Positions 36,515 through 46,175 are shown, counted from the stretch's first letter. The stretch: DNA of 64,000 nt from Polaromonas sp. (GCF_012927455.1 NZ_JABBPE010000016.1:372001-436000), one strand, 5' to 3'. The notes: a model not told the origin generated them from the letters alone. Numbers and translations are program-made.

Positions 36515-37213
36515 CTACGGGCGAGGGGTGGACGCAGGCCGGGCTGCGCCGGAAGCATGGCTGGGCATCAGCAGCGCCCGGACGCGTCCCTTGAGATCAG
36601 CCACCTGGTCCAGGTTATCGTAGGCAAAAGTGTCCCCGGTGAACTGGTCAGCGCCGCGGATCAGCACCACAGGCTTATGGGATTTGACGCGTTCGTCGTT
36701 TAAAAACGCATGCAGAAATTCTCCCCGAAATTCCATGCGTGGCGTTTCCTTGCCATCAGCTTTCACCTTGGCCTCGCGCACCACCACCGCATTGCCGGTC
36801 AACTGCACTTCGGAACCATCGCCGTTGACGTAAGCACGGTTGCCGGTGGCGGTCGTGACATGCCCTTCGACATTGATGCTGCGAATCCGCGCCTGGTCAA
36901 TTTCCAGAATGTCGGTGTCCGAAAAATGCCGCCCTTCAATGCCGTAAATTTCGCTTTTGAGTTTGCCGCCCTCGTCAAATGTTTTGACGGTGAATTTGCG
37001 CATGAAATAGTCGACATCATGACTTGCCTCCCTAGCCGCCTCGGGCGTGCTGAACATCGGCGTATTGCGCACCAGCCAGTAGGTGCCCAGGGCCAGCGCA
37101 CCCATCAACAGCAGCGGCATGTAGATGGCCAAGTTGTCCCACAAGCGAAAAACCATGCGCCATGCTCGCCTGAAGAGCTGCCGCGCACCAGGCTCGTGCG
37201 AAGAAGTTTTCAC
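36515..37213 (-). CDS. lptC: LPS export periplasmic bridge protein LptC
   Basis: 232 aa from the GTG at 37213, which overlaps the kdsC stop (GTGA); the frame is open further upstream but only antisense. A single membrane anchor (LAIYMPLLLMGALALGTYWL) near residues 25-45 precedes an OstA-like beta-jellyroll (IYGIEGRHFSDTDILEIDQA, YVNGDGSEVQLTGNAVVVRE). LptC accepts LPS from LptBFG and passes it to LptA. Last gene of kdsD-kdsC-lptC; lptA and lptB, which usually follow, are absent here and the next item is an SDR pseudogene. Confidence 0.85.
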   Translation of the reverse strand: MKTSSHEPGARQLFRRAWRMVFRLWDNLAIYMPLLLMGALALGTYWLVRNTPMFSTPEAAREASHDVDYFMRKFTVKTFDEGGKLKSEIYGIEGRHFSDTDILEIDQARIRSINVEGHVTTATGNRAYVNGDGSEVQLTGNAVVVREAKVKADGKETPRMEFRGEFLHAFLNDERVKSHKPVVLIRGADQFTGDTFAYDNLDQVADLKGRVRALLMPSHASGAARPASTPRP

Positions 37214-37794
37214 TGGCCATATTCCTGCAGCAAACCGGCATAGCGCCCACTGGCGACGAGCAGCAGGTCGCACAGCTCGCGCGCCGCACCATGGCCGCCA
37301 CACGCCTGCGTGACGTAGCGTACTTGCGCCCTGACTTCGGCGTGTGCATTGGCCGGCGCACAGCTCAGCGCCACGCGGCGCAACACCGGCAGATCGGGCC
37401 AGTCATCGCCCATGGCCGCCGCGGCGGTCCAATCCAGGCCGAGCGCCTGCAGCGTGCTCTCGGCGGCAGGGCGTTTGTTTTCGGTGCCAAAGTGTGCCTG
37501 CGCAATGCCCAGCGCCTGCAGCCGCGCACGCAGCGCAGGGCTGTCGCGGCCCGTGATGATTGCAGGCGTGATGCCAGCTTTTTGCAGCAACCTCAGCCCC
37601 ATGCCATCCAGAATATTAAAGCGCTTGAGCGTCTCGCCGGCTTCTGACATGTACAAGCCGCCGTCCGTCAACACGCCATCCACATCAAAAAATACCACTT
37701 TCACGTTTTGCGCGTACAGCAGCAGTTCGGGCGGAAAATTCAAGGCCGGCTGCAGCGCCGGCAAGGCCTGTTCAATGACAAGCGCGCGGGTCAT
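37210..37794 (-). CDS. kdsC: 3-deoxy-D-manno-octulosonate 8-phosphate phosphatase
   Basis: 194 aa, HAD superfamily. Motif I FFDVDGVLTDGG (Asp37, Asp39), motif II in AIITGRDSPALRARL and motif IV in AMGDDWPDLPVL are in order, matching KdsC rather than a general HAD enzyme. It removes phosphate from Kdo-8-P to give Kdo. It overlaps kdsD at its start and lptC at its end by four bases each, so the three are translationally coupled. Confidence 0.95.
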   Translation of the reverse strand: MTRALVIEQALPALQPALNFPPELLLYAQNVKVVFFDVDGVLTDGGLYMSEAGETLKRFNILDGMGLRLLQKAGITPAIITGRDSPALRARLQALGIAQAHFGTENKRPAAESTLQALGLDWTAAAAMGDDWPDLPVLRRVALSCAPANAHAEVRAQVRYVTQACGGHGAARELCDLLLVASGRYAGLLQEYGQ

Positions 37795-38783
37795 ATGACT
37801 TTAGCCCGCATCAGGTCATTGGTATTGAGCGCACCACACAACAGACCCGCTTCGTCCACTACCAGCACGCTGGTAATGCGGCATTGCTCCATCAGGGCCA
37901 CCGCCTCCACCGCTAGAGAGTCTGACCGCACGGTCAGCGGATCGGCATGCATCACATCGCCGGCCTTGCTGCTGCGCAGGTCCACGCCTTTCTCGACCAG
38001 TCGGCGCAAGTCACCATCCGTGAAGATGCCGAGTACGCGCCTGCCCTCGTCCACCACGGCCGAAGCGCCCAGCCCCTTGGCGCTCATCTCGCGCATGAGC
38101 TCAGTAAACGGGGTGTCCAGGCGCACCTGCGGAATCTCGTCGCCAACACGCATCACGTCACTCACATGGGTCAGCAGCTTGCGGCCGAGCGCGCCACCCG
38201 GGTGCGAGCGGGCAAAGTCTTCCTCCTTGAAGCCACGCGCATCCAGCAGCGCCACTGCCAAGGCGTCGCCGATGGCGAGTTGCGCCGTCGTGCTGGCCGT
38301 GGGCGCCAAATTGAGTGGACAGGCTTCCTGCGCCACGCTGCTGTCCAGTGTGATACGGGCATGTCGGGCCAGCGCCGACTGCGGGCCGCCGGTGATGGCG
38401 ACGAGCGGCACGCCCAGGCGGCTCAGCACCGGCAAGATGGCCATCAGCTCTTCGCTCTCGCCGCTGTTGGAAATCGCCAAAACCACGTCGATGGCCTTGA
38501 TCATGCCGAGATCGCCATGGCTGGCTTCGCCCGGGTGCACAAACATCGCCGCCGTTCCGGTAGACGCCAGCGTGGCGGCAATCTTGCGGCCGATATGACC
38601 GCTTTTCCCCATGCCCATGACCACAACCCGGCCTCCGCACACCAGCATCAGCCGCACCGCCTGGGCAAATTCAACACCGACGCGACTGGACAAGTCGAGC
38701 ACGGCGGCAGCTTCTATCTCAAAGGTTTTCCGGGCAAGGCGCAAGGCCTGTTCGTCATCAAAATTCGCGGCGTCAAAACTCAT
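37791..38783 (-). CDS. kdsD: arabinose-5-phosphate isomerase (KpsF/GutQ family)
   Basis: 330 aa from the ATG at 38783 (the frame extends to 38885 but the extra part is implausible). The SIS domain has RVVVMGMGKSGHIGRKIAAT and MFVHPGEASHGDLGMI with the expected Lys and His, followed by two CBS domains (VMRVGDEIPQVRLDTPFTEL; AGDVMHADPLTVRSDSLAVE). It converts ribulose-5-phosphate to arabinose-5-phosphate, the first step of Kdo synthesis. It is first of the kdsD-kdsC-lptC set and diverges from the Kef-like transporter gene across 124 bp. Confidence 0.93.
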   Translation of the reverse strand: MSFDAANFDDEQALRLARKTFEIEAAAVLDLSSRVGVEFAQAVRLMLVCGGRVVVMGMGKSGHIGRKIAATLASTGTAAMFVHPGEASHGDLGMIKAIDVVLAISNSGESEELMAILPVLSRLGVPLVAITGGPQSALARHARITLDSSVAQEACPLNLAPTASTTAQLAIGDALAVALLDARGFKEEDFARSHPGGALGRKLLTHVSDVMRVGDEIPQVRLDTPFTELMREMSAKGLGASAVVDEGRRVLGIFTDGDLRRLVEKGVDLRSSKAGDVMHADPLTVRSDSLAVEAVALMEQCRITSVLVVDEAGLLCGALNTNDLMRAKVI

Positions 38784-38907
38784 GCGCCATTCTATCGAGG
38801 AGCGCGGGTGCCCACGCCAATTGAAAAGTGCCTTGTCATGGCGTGGATGTGAAGAGAGAAGAGACAACGGCGCTCTTTCGGCCATTGGCCTGGGCTACCA
38901 TCAATGC

Positions 38908-40893
38908 ATGACCGCGCTCGAACTGACTCTGCTGTACCTGCTGGCCGCAGTGCTGGGCGTGGTAGCCTGCCGTTCGCTCAAGCTGCCGCCCATGCTTGGC
39001 TACCTGGCAGTGGGCGTGGTGATAGGGCCCAATGCGCTGGCGCTGGCGCAAAACTCCGATGGCGTGCGCCATCTGGGTGAGTTCGGCGTGGTGTTTTTAA
39101 TGTTTGTGATCGGGCTGGAATTTAATCTGCCCAAGCTGCGCTCCATGCGCCGCCATGTCTTTGGACTGGGGCTGCTGCAGGTCACGCTCACCATGCTGCT
39201 GGCGACGCTCGGGTCGCTGTTTCTGGCCAGCCTGGCGCCCGCCTTGTGGACCATGGGCTGGCAAACCTCGCTGGCGCTGTCGGGGGCAATGGCGATGAGC
39301 AGCACGGCCATCGTGGTCAAGCTGCTGTCAGAGCGGCTCGAGCTCGACGCCGAACACGGCAAGCGCGTGATGGGCGTGCTGCTGTTCCAGGATCTGGCCG
39401 TGGTGCCGCTGCTGGTGCTGATTCCTGCGCTCGGTTCTTCCCCCGACAAGTTGTTCATGGCGCTGGCGCTGGCGGCACTGAAAGCCAGCGTGCTGGTCGG
39501 CCTGCTGCTGACTGGCGGCCAGCGCGTCATGCGCTGGTGGCTCACGCTGGTGGCGCGGCGAAAAAGCGAAGAGCTGTTTGTTCTCAACCTGTTGCTCGTC
39601 ACGCTGGCGCTGGCCTGGCTGACCGAGATGGCCGGCCTGAGCCTGGCGCTGGGCGCCTTCATCGCCGGCATGCTGATCTCCGAGACCGAGTACAAGCACC
39701 AGGTAGAGACCGACATCCGGCCGTTTCATGATGTCCTGCTCGGCCTGTTTTTTATCAGCATCGGCATGTTGCTGGACTGGCGAGAGGTAGCGGCGCAGTG
39801 GCCCATGGTGTTGCTGCTGCTGACGCTGCCGGTGCTGTTCAAACTCGGGCTGGTGATGGCGCTGGCTCGCTCGTTGGGCGCCACCGCAGGGGTTTCCCTG
39901 CGCACCGGCCTGTACCTGGCACAGGCTGGCGAGTTTGGCTTCGTGCTGCTGACGCTGGCGCAGGGCAACCAGCTGGTGCCGCCGGCGCTGCTCAACCCTA
40001 TCCTGGCCAGCATGGTGCTGTCGATGCTGGCCACGCCCTTCATCGTCCAGTACAGCAACCAGATCGTGATGAGGCTGGTGTCCAGCGAATGGCTGCAGCA
40101 GTCGCTGCAAATGACCACGATTGCGCGCAAGTCAATCAACGCTAACAAGCACGTCATCATTTGCGGCTATGGCCGCTGTGGCCAGAACCTGGGCCACTTG
40201 CTGGAGCGTGAAGGCATCCCCTACATGGCACTGGATCTGGACCCGGATAGGGTGCGCCAAGCCGCGGCAGCCGGCGACTCGGTGGTGTTTGGCGACGCGG
40301 TGCGGCTGCAGGCGCTGATCGCCGCTGGCCTGGCGCGCGCCAGTGCCGTGGTGGTGACCTATCTGGACACCGCCAGTGCGCTCAAGGTGCTGGCCAACAC
40401 ACGCGCCCACGCGCCCACGGTGCCGGTGATTGTGCGCACGGTCGATGACCACGACCTGGAAAAGCTGCAGGCGGCCGGCGCCACCGAAGTGGTGCCCGAG
40501 GCCATCGAAGCCAGCCTGATGCTGGCCAGCCATGCGCTGGCGCTGGTGGGCGTGCCGATGCGGCGTGTGATCCGCCTGGTGCAGGATCAGCGCGATGCGC
40601 GCTACAGCTTGTTGCGCGGTTACTTTCGCGGTGCCGACGACGATACCGCCAGCGAGCGCGAACAGGAGCGCCTGTCGACCGTGACGCTGCCGCCGTTCAT
40701 CCACGCCGTCGGCCAGCCGCTGGGCACGCTGGCACTGACAGGCGCTGGCGTGCGCGTCGTGAGCCTGCGCCGAGGCAACGGCAAAACCATCAAGGCGCTG
40801 GAAGAAACGCTGCTTGAATGCGGCGACACGCTGGTGTTGTCAGGCAGGCCCGCCGCGTTGGCATTGGCCGAGCAGGAACTTCTGCGCCCTTAA
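38908..40893 (+). CDS. Kef-type K+/H+ antiporter with TrkA-N (RCK) domain
   Basis: 661 aa from the ATG at 38908. The N-terminal ~380 residues form a CPA2 Na+/H+-exchanger-like membrane domain (HLGEFGVVFLMFVIGLEFNL, LSLALGAFIAGMLISETEY). The RCK/TrkA-N domain starts HVIICGYGRCGQNLGHLLER with the GxGxxG NAD motif, and a TrkA-C domain ends the protein. KefB/KefC export K+ and acidify the cytoplasm during electrophile stress, gated by glutathione adducts; no KefF/KefG ancillary gene is next to it, so glutathione gating is unproven. Confidence 0.9.
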   Translation: MTALELTLLYLLAAVLGVVACRSLKLPPMLGYLAVGVVIGPNALALAQNSDGVRHLGEFGVVFLMFVIGLEFNLPKLRSMRRHVFGLGLLQVTLTMLLATLGSLFLASLAPALWTMGWQTSLALSGAMAMSSTAIVVKLLSERLELDAEHGKRVMGVLLFQDLAVVPLLVLIPALGSSPDKLFMALALAALKASVLVGLLLTGGQRVMRWWLTLVARRKSEELFVLNLLLVTLALAWLTEMAGLSLALGAFIAGMLISETEYKHQVETDIRPFHDVLLGLFFISIGMLLDWREVAAQWPMVLLLLTLPVLFKLGLVMALARSLGATAGVSLRTGLYLAQAGEFGFVLLTLAQGNQLVPPALLNPILASMVLSMLATPFIVQYSNQIVMRLVSSEWLQQSLQMTTIARKSINANKHVIICGYGRCGQNLGHLLEREGIPYMALDLDPDRVRQAAAAGDSVVFGDAVRLQALIAAGLARASAVVVTYLDTASALKVLANTRAHAPTVPVIVRTVDDHDLEKLQAAGATEVVPEAIEASLMLASHALALVGVPMRRVIRLVQDQRDARYSLLRGYFRGADDDTASEREQERLSTVTLPPFIHAVGQPLGTLALTGAGVRVVSLRRGNGKTIKALEETLLECGDTLVLSGRPAALALAEQELLRP

Positions 40894-41010
40894 CGTTCCC
40901 AGCCTGCACACAACAACGGTGCTGGCGCGCACGGCAAATTGCCGGGTCGCTGCACTTTTTCCTGAACACGGGCTTCAGGCGCGTGTCGCGTGTGTCCTTC
41001 ACGGCGCTGT

Positions 41011-41064
41011 TTTTGCTATTAAATACATAGCTGCTTGCGCCCGTATTCATTGGGCTAGAGAGCT
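41011..41064 (+). repeat. palindromic repeat family A, copy after the Kef-like gene
   Basis: TTTTGCTATTAAATACATAGC, CTGCTTGCGCCCG, spacer, TGGGCTAGAG: a nearly consensus copy with hairpins GCTAT..ATAGC and GCCC..GGGC. It lies between convergent genes. Confidence 0.88.
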
Positions 41065-41104
41065 TTTTTATAGCTGAATGCAGTGAGGAGCGCTCCTGCT
41101 GGGG

Positions 41105-41785
41105 TTAATTGAGATCGCCGTACTGCGTAGCGCTGAGCGCCGGGCCAGAAGCCGGCTCCGCTATCACCGTGTCCTCAAAGCCGGTGAGCAGTGTGTAGGA
41201 GCGGGTGTTGCTTCGGCTCTTCTCCGCGCTCTGCGCAGCAGCGGTAGGGCCATGCGCCGACGCTGCGAGCAGCGCCTGTTTAAATGCGGTTACCTCTTCC
41301 GAGCGAATCGGCTCGTAGACACCCAGTGTTTTGGCGTGCAAGTCGGGCTCTGGTGCAGCCCCGTCGGCATGGCGCGGCTGCGGCTTGCCCGTTGCCGCCG
41401 CTGCATCCATGCGCCAGTAGACGGCGGGCACAGTGATTTCAAAACGCGCTTTGGCGTGTTGCGCGATCAGCGCCTCGATGGCACCCAGTTGCTCGGGTCC
41501 GCCTTCGAAGCCCTTGCCCAGATCCAGCATGATCAAAAATTCGTTGCCTGTCTGGTCCAACGACAGCACCTTGAACTTATAGCTGGCCGACAACACGCCA
41601 CCGCGGGTCATCGCCTCGCGGACCGCCACATACAACTGCTCGCGGCGGGAATGGCGTTTAAGCCTGCTACCTTCAACCGCTAACTGCGGCTGCTGGGCAA
41701 TGCCCGGATGCTTGGACTCAGCATTGGCGACAATTTTGGTCTGCCGGGACTTGTCGGAAAACCATTTTAGGAAGGACATAGACAA
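41105..41785 (-). CDS. conserved-looking cytoplasmic protein of unknown function
   Basis: 226 aa. No signal peptide or membrane segment. The most structured part is the middle (REQLYVAVREAMTRGGVLSA, NEFLIMLDLGKGFEGGPEQL, RFEITVPAVYWRM), which looks like a small alpha/beta domain; the C-terminal third is low-complexity and polar. No domain is recognised. It lies alone, 230 bp downstream of mnmE on the same strand. Codon use matches neighbours, so it is a real gene. Confidence 0.65.
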   Translation of the reverse strand: MSMSFLKWFSDKSRQTKIVANAESKHPGIAQQPQLAVEGSRLKRHSRREQLYVAVREAMTRGGVLSASYKFKVLSLDQTGNEFLIMLDLGKGFEGGPEQLGAIEALIAQHAKARFEITVPAVYWRMDAAAATGKPQPRHADGAAPEPDLHAKTLGVYEPIRSEEVTAFKQALLAASAHGPTAAAQSAEKSRSNTRSYTLLTGFEDTVIAEPASGPALSATQYGDLN

Positions 41786-42017
41786 AATTCTTTTGTGTTG
41801 AATGTGCGTCTCGCCAAATTTCTGCGGACTTTGCTGCGATCATCCGGCGCTGCCGAATTGATCCCATCTGGCCACGGAAGGCAACCCTGAAATCGCTTAC
41901 GGGACGTTCAAGAGCCTTTGACTCTACAAGGGCCACAGACAACTCTGCTATTTGCTTGCATTTGATACATGCGCCGGCCGAAGATTGTCTCTTTCACGCT
42001 CAAACGCCCGCTAGTCC

Positions 42018-43454
42018 TTACTTTCCGATACAAAACCTCGAAAAAATTTCGCCCAGCAGATCATCTGAGGAGAATGCGCCTGTGATCTGGCTCAGTTGCA
42101 GCTGCGCCTGGCGCAAATCCTCTGCCAGCAGATCCAGCGCTGGCCGCGCCACCTGCAGCTGAGCTGCAGCCTTGGCCATCTGCTGTGCAACCTGCTGCAA
42201 TGCGCGCAGATGGCGTTCGCGCGCCATGAACACGCCTTCGGGCGCAGCCTGCCAACCCACCAGCTGCAGCAGTTGCTGGCGCAACGCAGGCATGCCGGTG
42301 CCAGTCTTGGCGGAAATCAGCACGCCGCCAGAGACTGCCTGCAGCACTTCAGGGCGCACCAGATCGGCCTTGTTCCAGACATCGATGACCGCCGTATTTT
42401 TGGGAAGCTTTTCGGTCAATGTCTTTGCCAGACGGGCGTCGTCAGCTATGTAATTAATAGCAACTTGAGTGTGGCCGCCGGTCTGCGTACGGGTCAGGTC
42501 GTGCAAAAACAGTACCGCGTCGGCGCTTTCAATTTCAGCCCAGGCGCGTTCCACACCAATTTTTTCGACTTCGTCCAGCGCCTCTCGCAGACCAGCGGTG
42601 TCGACCACGTGCAGCGGCACGCCCTCGATCTGGATCAGCTGCGAAACCTTGTCGCGCGTGGTGCCAGCAATCGGTGTGACGATGGCCAGTTCGGCACCGG
42701 CCAGTGCGTTGAGCAGCGAGCTCTTGCCGGCGTTGGGCTGGCCGGCAATCACCACCTTGATTCCTTCGCGCAGGATCGCGCCCTGCGTGGCGCGCTGCAT
42801 CACGCTGGCCAGCGTGCCCTGCAGGCGCAGCAGCTGGCCCTCAGCGTCGGCTTGTTGCAGAAAGTCGATGTCCTCTTCCGGAAAGTCCAGCGTCGCCTCC
42901 ACCAGCATGCGCAAATGGATCAGCTGCTCGAGCAGCGTGTTGACGGCCTGTGAGAACTCTCCCGACATGGAGCGCGCCGCCGAACGCGCCGCTATTTCGG
43001 TGCTGGCATCAATCAGGTCGGCAATCGCTTCGGCCTGCGCGAGATCAATCTTGTCATTGAGGAAGGCGCGCTCTGTGAACTCGCCCGGTTGCGCCACACG
43101 CAGCCCCGGCAGCCAGGCCTGGCCGGTGGCTGGATTCAGCGCAGCGCCTGCTTCCAGGCAACGCGCCAGCAGCAACTGCAGCACCACCGGTCCACCATGC
43201 GCCTGCAACTCCAGCACGTCCTCGCCGGTGTAGGAGTGGGGCGCCGGGAAATGAATCGCCAGCCCCTGGTCAATCACCTGCCCCTGGCCATCGCGAAACG
43301 GCAGGTAGCTGGCCTGGCGCGGCAGCAATTCCCTGCCGCAAACGGCAGCGATCAGTGGCGCCATGTCCTTGCCGGAGATACGGACAATGCCGACCGCGCC
43401 GCGACCGGGCGCGGTGGCAATGGCGGCTATGGGGTGGTGATGTCGGACCAGCAT
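42018..43454 (-). CDS. mnmE: tRNA modification GTPase MnmE
   Basis: 478 aa. N-terminal tetrahydrofolate-binding domain ([18 protein letters not shown]), helical domain, and an inserted G domain: [16 protein letters not shown] (G1), [11 protein letters not shown] (G2), DTAGLRE (G3), NKADLV (G4). The protein ends FCIGK with the catalytic Cys. With MnmG (60033) it installs cmnm5/nm5 on wobble U34 of tRNAs. Within the G domain [13 protein letters not shown] is encoded partly by a half-copy of palindromic repeat A. Last gene of rpmH-rnpA-yidD-yidC-mnmE. Confidence 0.97.
   Translation of the reverse strand: MLVRHHHPIAAIATAPGRGAVGIVRISGKDMAPLIAAVCGRELLPRQASYLPFRDGQGQVIDQGLAIHFPAPHSYTGEDVLELQAHGGPVVLQLLLARCLEAGAALNPATGQAWLPGLRVAQPGEFTERAFLNDKIDLAQAEAIADLIDASTEIAARSAARSMSGEFSQAVNTLLEQLIHLRMLVEATLDFPEEDIDFLQQADAEGQLLRLQGTLASVMQRATQGAILREGIKVVIAGQPNAGKSSLLNALAGAELAIVTPIAGTTRDKVSQLIQIEGVPLHVVDTAGLREALDEVEKIGVERAWAEIESADAVLFLHDLTRTQTGGHTQVAINYIADDARLAKTLTEKLPKNTAVIDVWNKADLVRPEVLQAVSGGVLISAKTGTGMPALRQQLLQLVGWQAAPEGVFMARERHLRALQQVAQQMAKAAAQLQVARPALDLLAEDLRQAQLQLSQITGAFSSDDLLGEIFSRFCIGK
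42443..42463 (-). repeat. palindromic repeat family A, half-copy inside mnmE
   Basis: CAGCTATGTAATTAATAGCA equals the first hairpin (GCTAT..ATAGC) plus flanks of the intergenic copies, in reverse orientation. It adds about seven codons in frame between the G3 and G4 motifs; the second hairpin is absent. Confidence 0.55.
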
Positions 43455-43469
43455 GATGCCGCAAGCTTG

Positions 43470-43500
43470 AAGGGCTGCGATGTTTGACTTCGCGGCCCTT
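43470..43500 (+). terminator. hairpin between yidC and mnmE
   Basis: AAGGGCTGCGA (43470-43480) pairs imperfectly with TCGCGGCCCTT (43490-43500). A short T-rich run follows only on the + strand, where there is no upstream gene, so it is more likely a processing or attenuation hairpin within the leftward operon than a classical terminator. Confidence 0.35.
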
Positions 43501-43508
43501 CTTTTGTG

Positions 43509-45239
43509 TTACTTGAACTTCGGCAGGTTGAACTGCGGCGGTACGCCCATCCGTGTGTTGATGGCCCACTGCTGAGCAATCGACAGGATGTTGTTGGTGA
43601 TCCAGTAAAGCACCAGACCGGCCGGAAAGAAGAAGAACATCACGCTGAACACCAGCGGCATGAACCACATCAGTTTGGCCTGCATCGGATCGGGCGGCGC
43701 CGGATTGAGCGCGGTCTGCAGCATGGTCGTCAACGTCATGACGACCGGCAGAATATAGAAAGGATCGGGCGCCGACAGGTCATGAATCCACAATATCCAC
43801 GGCGCGTTGCGCATCTCGACGCTGGACAGCAGCACCCAATACAGTGCGATGAACACCGGTATCTGAACCATGATCGGGAAGCAGCCTCCCATCGGGTTGA
43901 CCTTTTCTTCCCGGTAAATCTTCATCATCGCCTGCTGCATTTCCTGCGGCTTGTCTTTCAGGCGTTCGCGCATTTCCGTGATCTTGGGATTGATTGCCTT
44001 CATCTTGGCCATGCTGGCGTAGGCTTTGGCGTTGAGCCAGTAAAACGCAATTTTCAGCAGCAGCACCAGCGCCACGATGGACCAGCCCCAGTTCTGGATG
44101 AAGCTGTGCAGCTTGTCGAGCAGCCAGTAGAGCGGCTTGGCCAGAATGGTCAGCCAGCCATAGTCTTTCACCAGTTCCAGACCGGGGGTCAGTGCTTCCA
44201 ACACTTTTTCTTCCTGCGGGCCAATAAAGAAGGTGGTGGCTACGGTCTTGCTTGCGCCCGCTGCAATGCTGTCCAGCGGCGTAATCATGCCCACAGCGTA
44301 GAGATTGGCATCCACCTTGCGCAAAAACAGGTCGCGTTTCAAGCCGTCGGGCAAAATCCAGGCCGAGGCGAAATAATGCTGCACCATGGCCACGTAGCCA
44401 TTGGTTGCCTGCTTTTCCACATCAACCTTGTTGTTTTCAATGTCCTTGAACTCCACCTTCTGGTATTTTTTGGCTTCGGTGTAAATGGCCGGGCCGGTGA
44501 AGGTCGAATAAAATGACGACTCGCCTGGCGGCTTGTTGCCGTCACGTACCAGTTGCAGGTAAAGCTGCGGCGCCACCGGCGCAGTGCCGGTGTTGATCAC
44601 GTCGTGGCGAACGGCGATGTCGTAAGCGCCGCGCTTGATCGTGTAGGTTTTGACCAGTTTCACGCCACCGACATCGGCCGACTCGAACTTGACCTGCAAT
44701 TCGTTCTGGCCGTCCTTGAGCGTGCGCTCGCCGGGCAACACCGTCATGAGGGTTTTATGGGTTGGAAATGCGCCACCGCCAGCGCCCGCTACCAGGCCAG
44801 ATTGCGCCACGTAAACACGGTTGGTGCTTTCATCGAGCAGAACAAAGCCCGCGTCCTTCTTGTCCATGTCCTTGTATTTATTGAAAGTTGAGCGCACCAA
44901 GGTGCCGCCCTCGCTGTCAAAGGTCAAAGTCAGCACGTCGGTGTTGACCACCACGCGCTCTTTACCGGCTGCGGGCGCAACGGAAGGCGCACCTGTGGGC
45001 ACTGCACCGGGCGAGGCCACGCTGACGCCAGTTGATGCCGCCGGCGGTACCGAAGAATTCGCGGCAGTGCCCGCCGCAGGGGGCGCGCCCGTGCCCGGCG
45101 TTGCTGCCGCCCTTGTAGTTTGTGTGGCAGAGGGAAAGAACGTGGCCTTGTGACCGTTGAAAACCTGCCACTGGTCCCACAACAGGACCATGGAAAAACC
45201 AAAAATCACCCACAAAATGGTGCGGCGGATGTCGTTCAT
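43509..45239 (-). CDS. yidC: membrane protein insertase YidC
   Basis: 576 aa. An N-terminal membrane segment (TILWVIFGFSMVLLWDQW), a large periplasmic beta-sandwich domain (residues about 90-340), and the five-TM insertase core beginning YGWLTILAKPLYWLLDKLHS. Conserved core elements: MGGCFPIMVQIPVFIALYWV and FSVMFFFFPAGLVLYWITNN. It inserts and folds inner-membrane proteins alone or with SecYEG. Its ATG overlaps the yidD stop codon (TCATGA context). Confidence 0.97.
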   Translation of the reverse strand: MNDIRRTILWVIFGFSMVLLWDQWQVFNGHKATFFPSATQTTRAAATPGTGAPPAAGTAANSSVPPAASTGVSVASPGAVPTGAPSVAPAAGKERVVVNTDVLTLTFDSEGGTLVRSTFNKYKDMDKKDAGFVLLDESTNRVYVAQSGLVAGAGGGAFPTHKTLMTVLPGERTLKDGQNELQVKFESADVGGVKLVKTYTIKRGAYDIAVRHDVINTGTAPVAPQLYLQLVRDGNKPPGESSFYSTFTGPAIYTEAKKYQKVEFKDIENNKVDVEKQATNGYVAMVQHYFASAWILPDGLKRDLFLRKVDANLYAVGMITPLDSIAAGASKTVATTFFIGPQEEKVLEALTPGLELVKDYGWLTILAKPLYWLLDKLHSFIQNWGWSIVALVLLLKIAFYWLNAKAYASMAKMKAINPKITEMRERLKDKPQEMQQAMMKIYREEKVNPMGGCFPIMVQIPVFIALYWVLLSSVEMRNAPWILWIHDLSAPDPFYILPVVMTLTTMLQTALNPAPPDPMQAKLMWFMPLVFSVMFFFFPAGLVLYWITNNILSIAQQWAINTRMGVPPQFNLPKFK

Positions 45240-45565
45240 GACGGCGTCTTTTTAGAAGGAGGAGGGTTCGCTGGCGTGACCAGACGGGTGAAAAATGAGG
45301 CTGCGCTTTTCGCTACGGCTATCGGTGGCACAGGGTCCATGCCGCCGTCGCACCAGGGATGGCAGCGCGCCAGGCGGCGTAGCGTCAGGTAACTGCCCCC
45401 GGCAGCGCCGTGCTGCTGCAGCGCTTGCAGCGAATAAGCCGAGCAACTGGGCTCAAAACGGCAAGCCGAGCCCAGCGCCGGACTGAGCAGCAGCCGATAG
45501 CCTTTGACCAAGCCGATCAACAGGACTTGCGGTACGCGTAGCAACGAAGCAGCGATCTGTTTCAT
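45236..45565 (-). CDS. yidD: membrane protein insertion efficiency factor YidD
   Basis: 109 aa. The short hydrophobic N-terminus (VPQVLLIGLVKGYRLLLSP) is followed by the YidD hallmark CRFEPSCSAYSLQALQQHGA and RLARCHPWCDGGMDPVPP with conserved cysteines. YidD assists YidC-dependent insertion, and its gene is usually between rnpA and yidC, as here. Four-base overlaps join it to both neighbours. A proline-rich C-terminal tail is slightly longer than usual. Confidence 0.95.
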   Translation of the reverse strand: MKQIAASLLRVPQVLLIGLVKGYRLLLSPALGSACRFEPSCSAYSLQALQQHGAAGGSYLTLRRLARCHPWCDGGMDPVPPIAVAKSAASFFTRLVTPANPPPSKKTPS

Positions 45566-45984
45566 AGCGCCATGCCTTCGGCCTGAACCAGCGTTTGCAG
45601 CAACGCCTGCACTTCGGCGCGCACCGCCTGCTTTAGTTGCTCGGAGCTGGCGCTGACAAACTCCTGGCGCGAAAAGTCACGCCGCAAGCGGACCACGAAG
45701 GCCGCCGGTGGAAACTGCAGCAACAAGTCAGCGCTCACGGTGTAGATCTGTCGTTTGATGGCATTGCGCGTGACGGCCCGTTTGGCCCAACGTTTGGGCA
45801 CCATCGCCCCAATCCACAAATCCCGGACTGGAAACAGCGCCGGTGCCTCCGCGCGCTTGCCGGGCTGGTTTTGCATGGCCTTGGCTTCCAGTGCATTGCG
45901 GTGCAATGCGAAGTGCGTGGTTCTCGCAACAATGGCACCGGCAAGAACTGCCTGAAACTGGGGACGGGTTTTGAGCCGCTGCAA
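45562..45984 (-). CDS. rnpA: ribonuclease P protein component
   Basis: 140 aa from a TTG at 45984 (MQRLKTRPQFQAVLAG), the best start by family alignment since no ATG or GTG is available in frame downstream of the preceding stop. The RNR-type motif is KRAVTRNAIKRQIYTV, preceded by IGAMVPKRWAKRAV. It binds the RNase P RNA and aids 5' maturation of tRNAs. The gene starts 56 bp after the rpmH stop. A Gln/Ala-rich insertion (EAKAMQNQPGKRAEA) makes it a bit longer than the E. coli protein (119 aa). Confidence 0.92.
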   Translation of the reverse strand: MQRLKTRPQFQAVLAGAIVARTTHFALHRNALEAKAMQNQPGKRAEAPALFPVRDLWIGAMVPKRWAKRAVTRNAIKRQIYTVSADLLLQFPPAAFVVRLRRDFSRQEFVSASSEQLKQAVRAEVQALLQTLVQAEGMAL

Positions 45985-46040
45985 AAGTGCGCCAAGCGTC
46001 AGCTCAAAAGCAAACGGCGATCGGCCTGTAAAAAGCGCGC

Positions 46041-46175
46041 TTAGACGGCCAGGCGCTTGCGACCCTTGGCACGACGTGCAGCGATCACAGCGCGGCCGCC
46101 ACGCGTTTTCATGCGCGTCAAAAAGCCGTGCGTGCGCGCGCGCTTGACTTTGGAAGGTTGGTATGTGCGTTTCAT
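46041..46175 (-). CDS. rpmH: 50S ribosomal protein L34
   Basis: 44 aa, too short for most ORF filters. Reads [20 protein letters not shown], then [20 protein letters not shown] and RLAV, essentially the canonical bacterial L34. It is first in the leftward rpmH-rnpA-yidD-yidC-mnmE operon and diverges from dnaA, the standard arrangement near bacterial origins. Confidence 0.97.
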   Translation of the reverse strand: MKRTYQPSKVKRARTHGFLTRMKTRGGRAVIAARRAKGRKRLAV

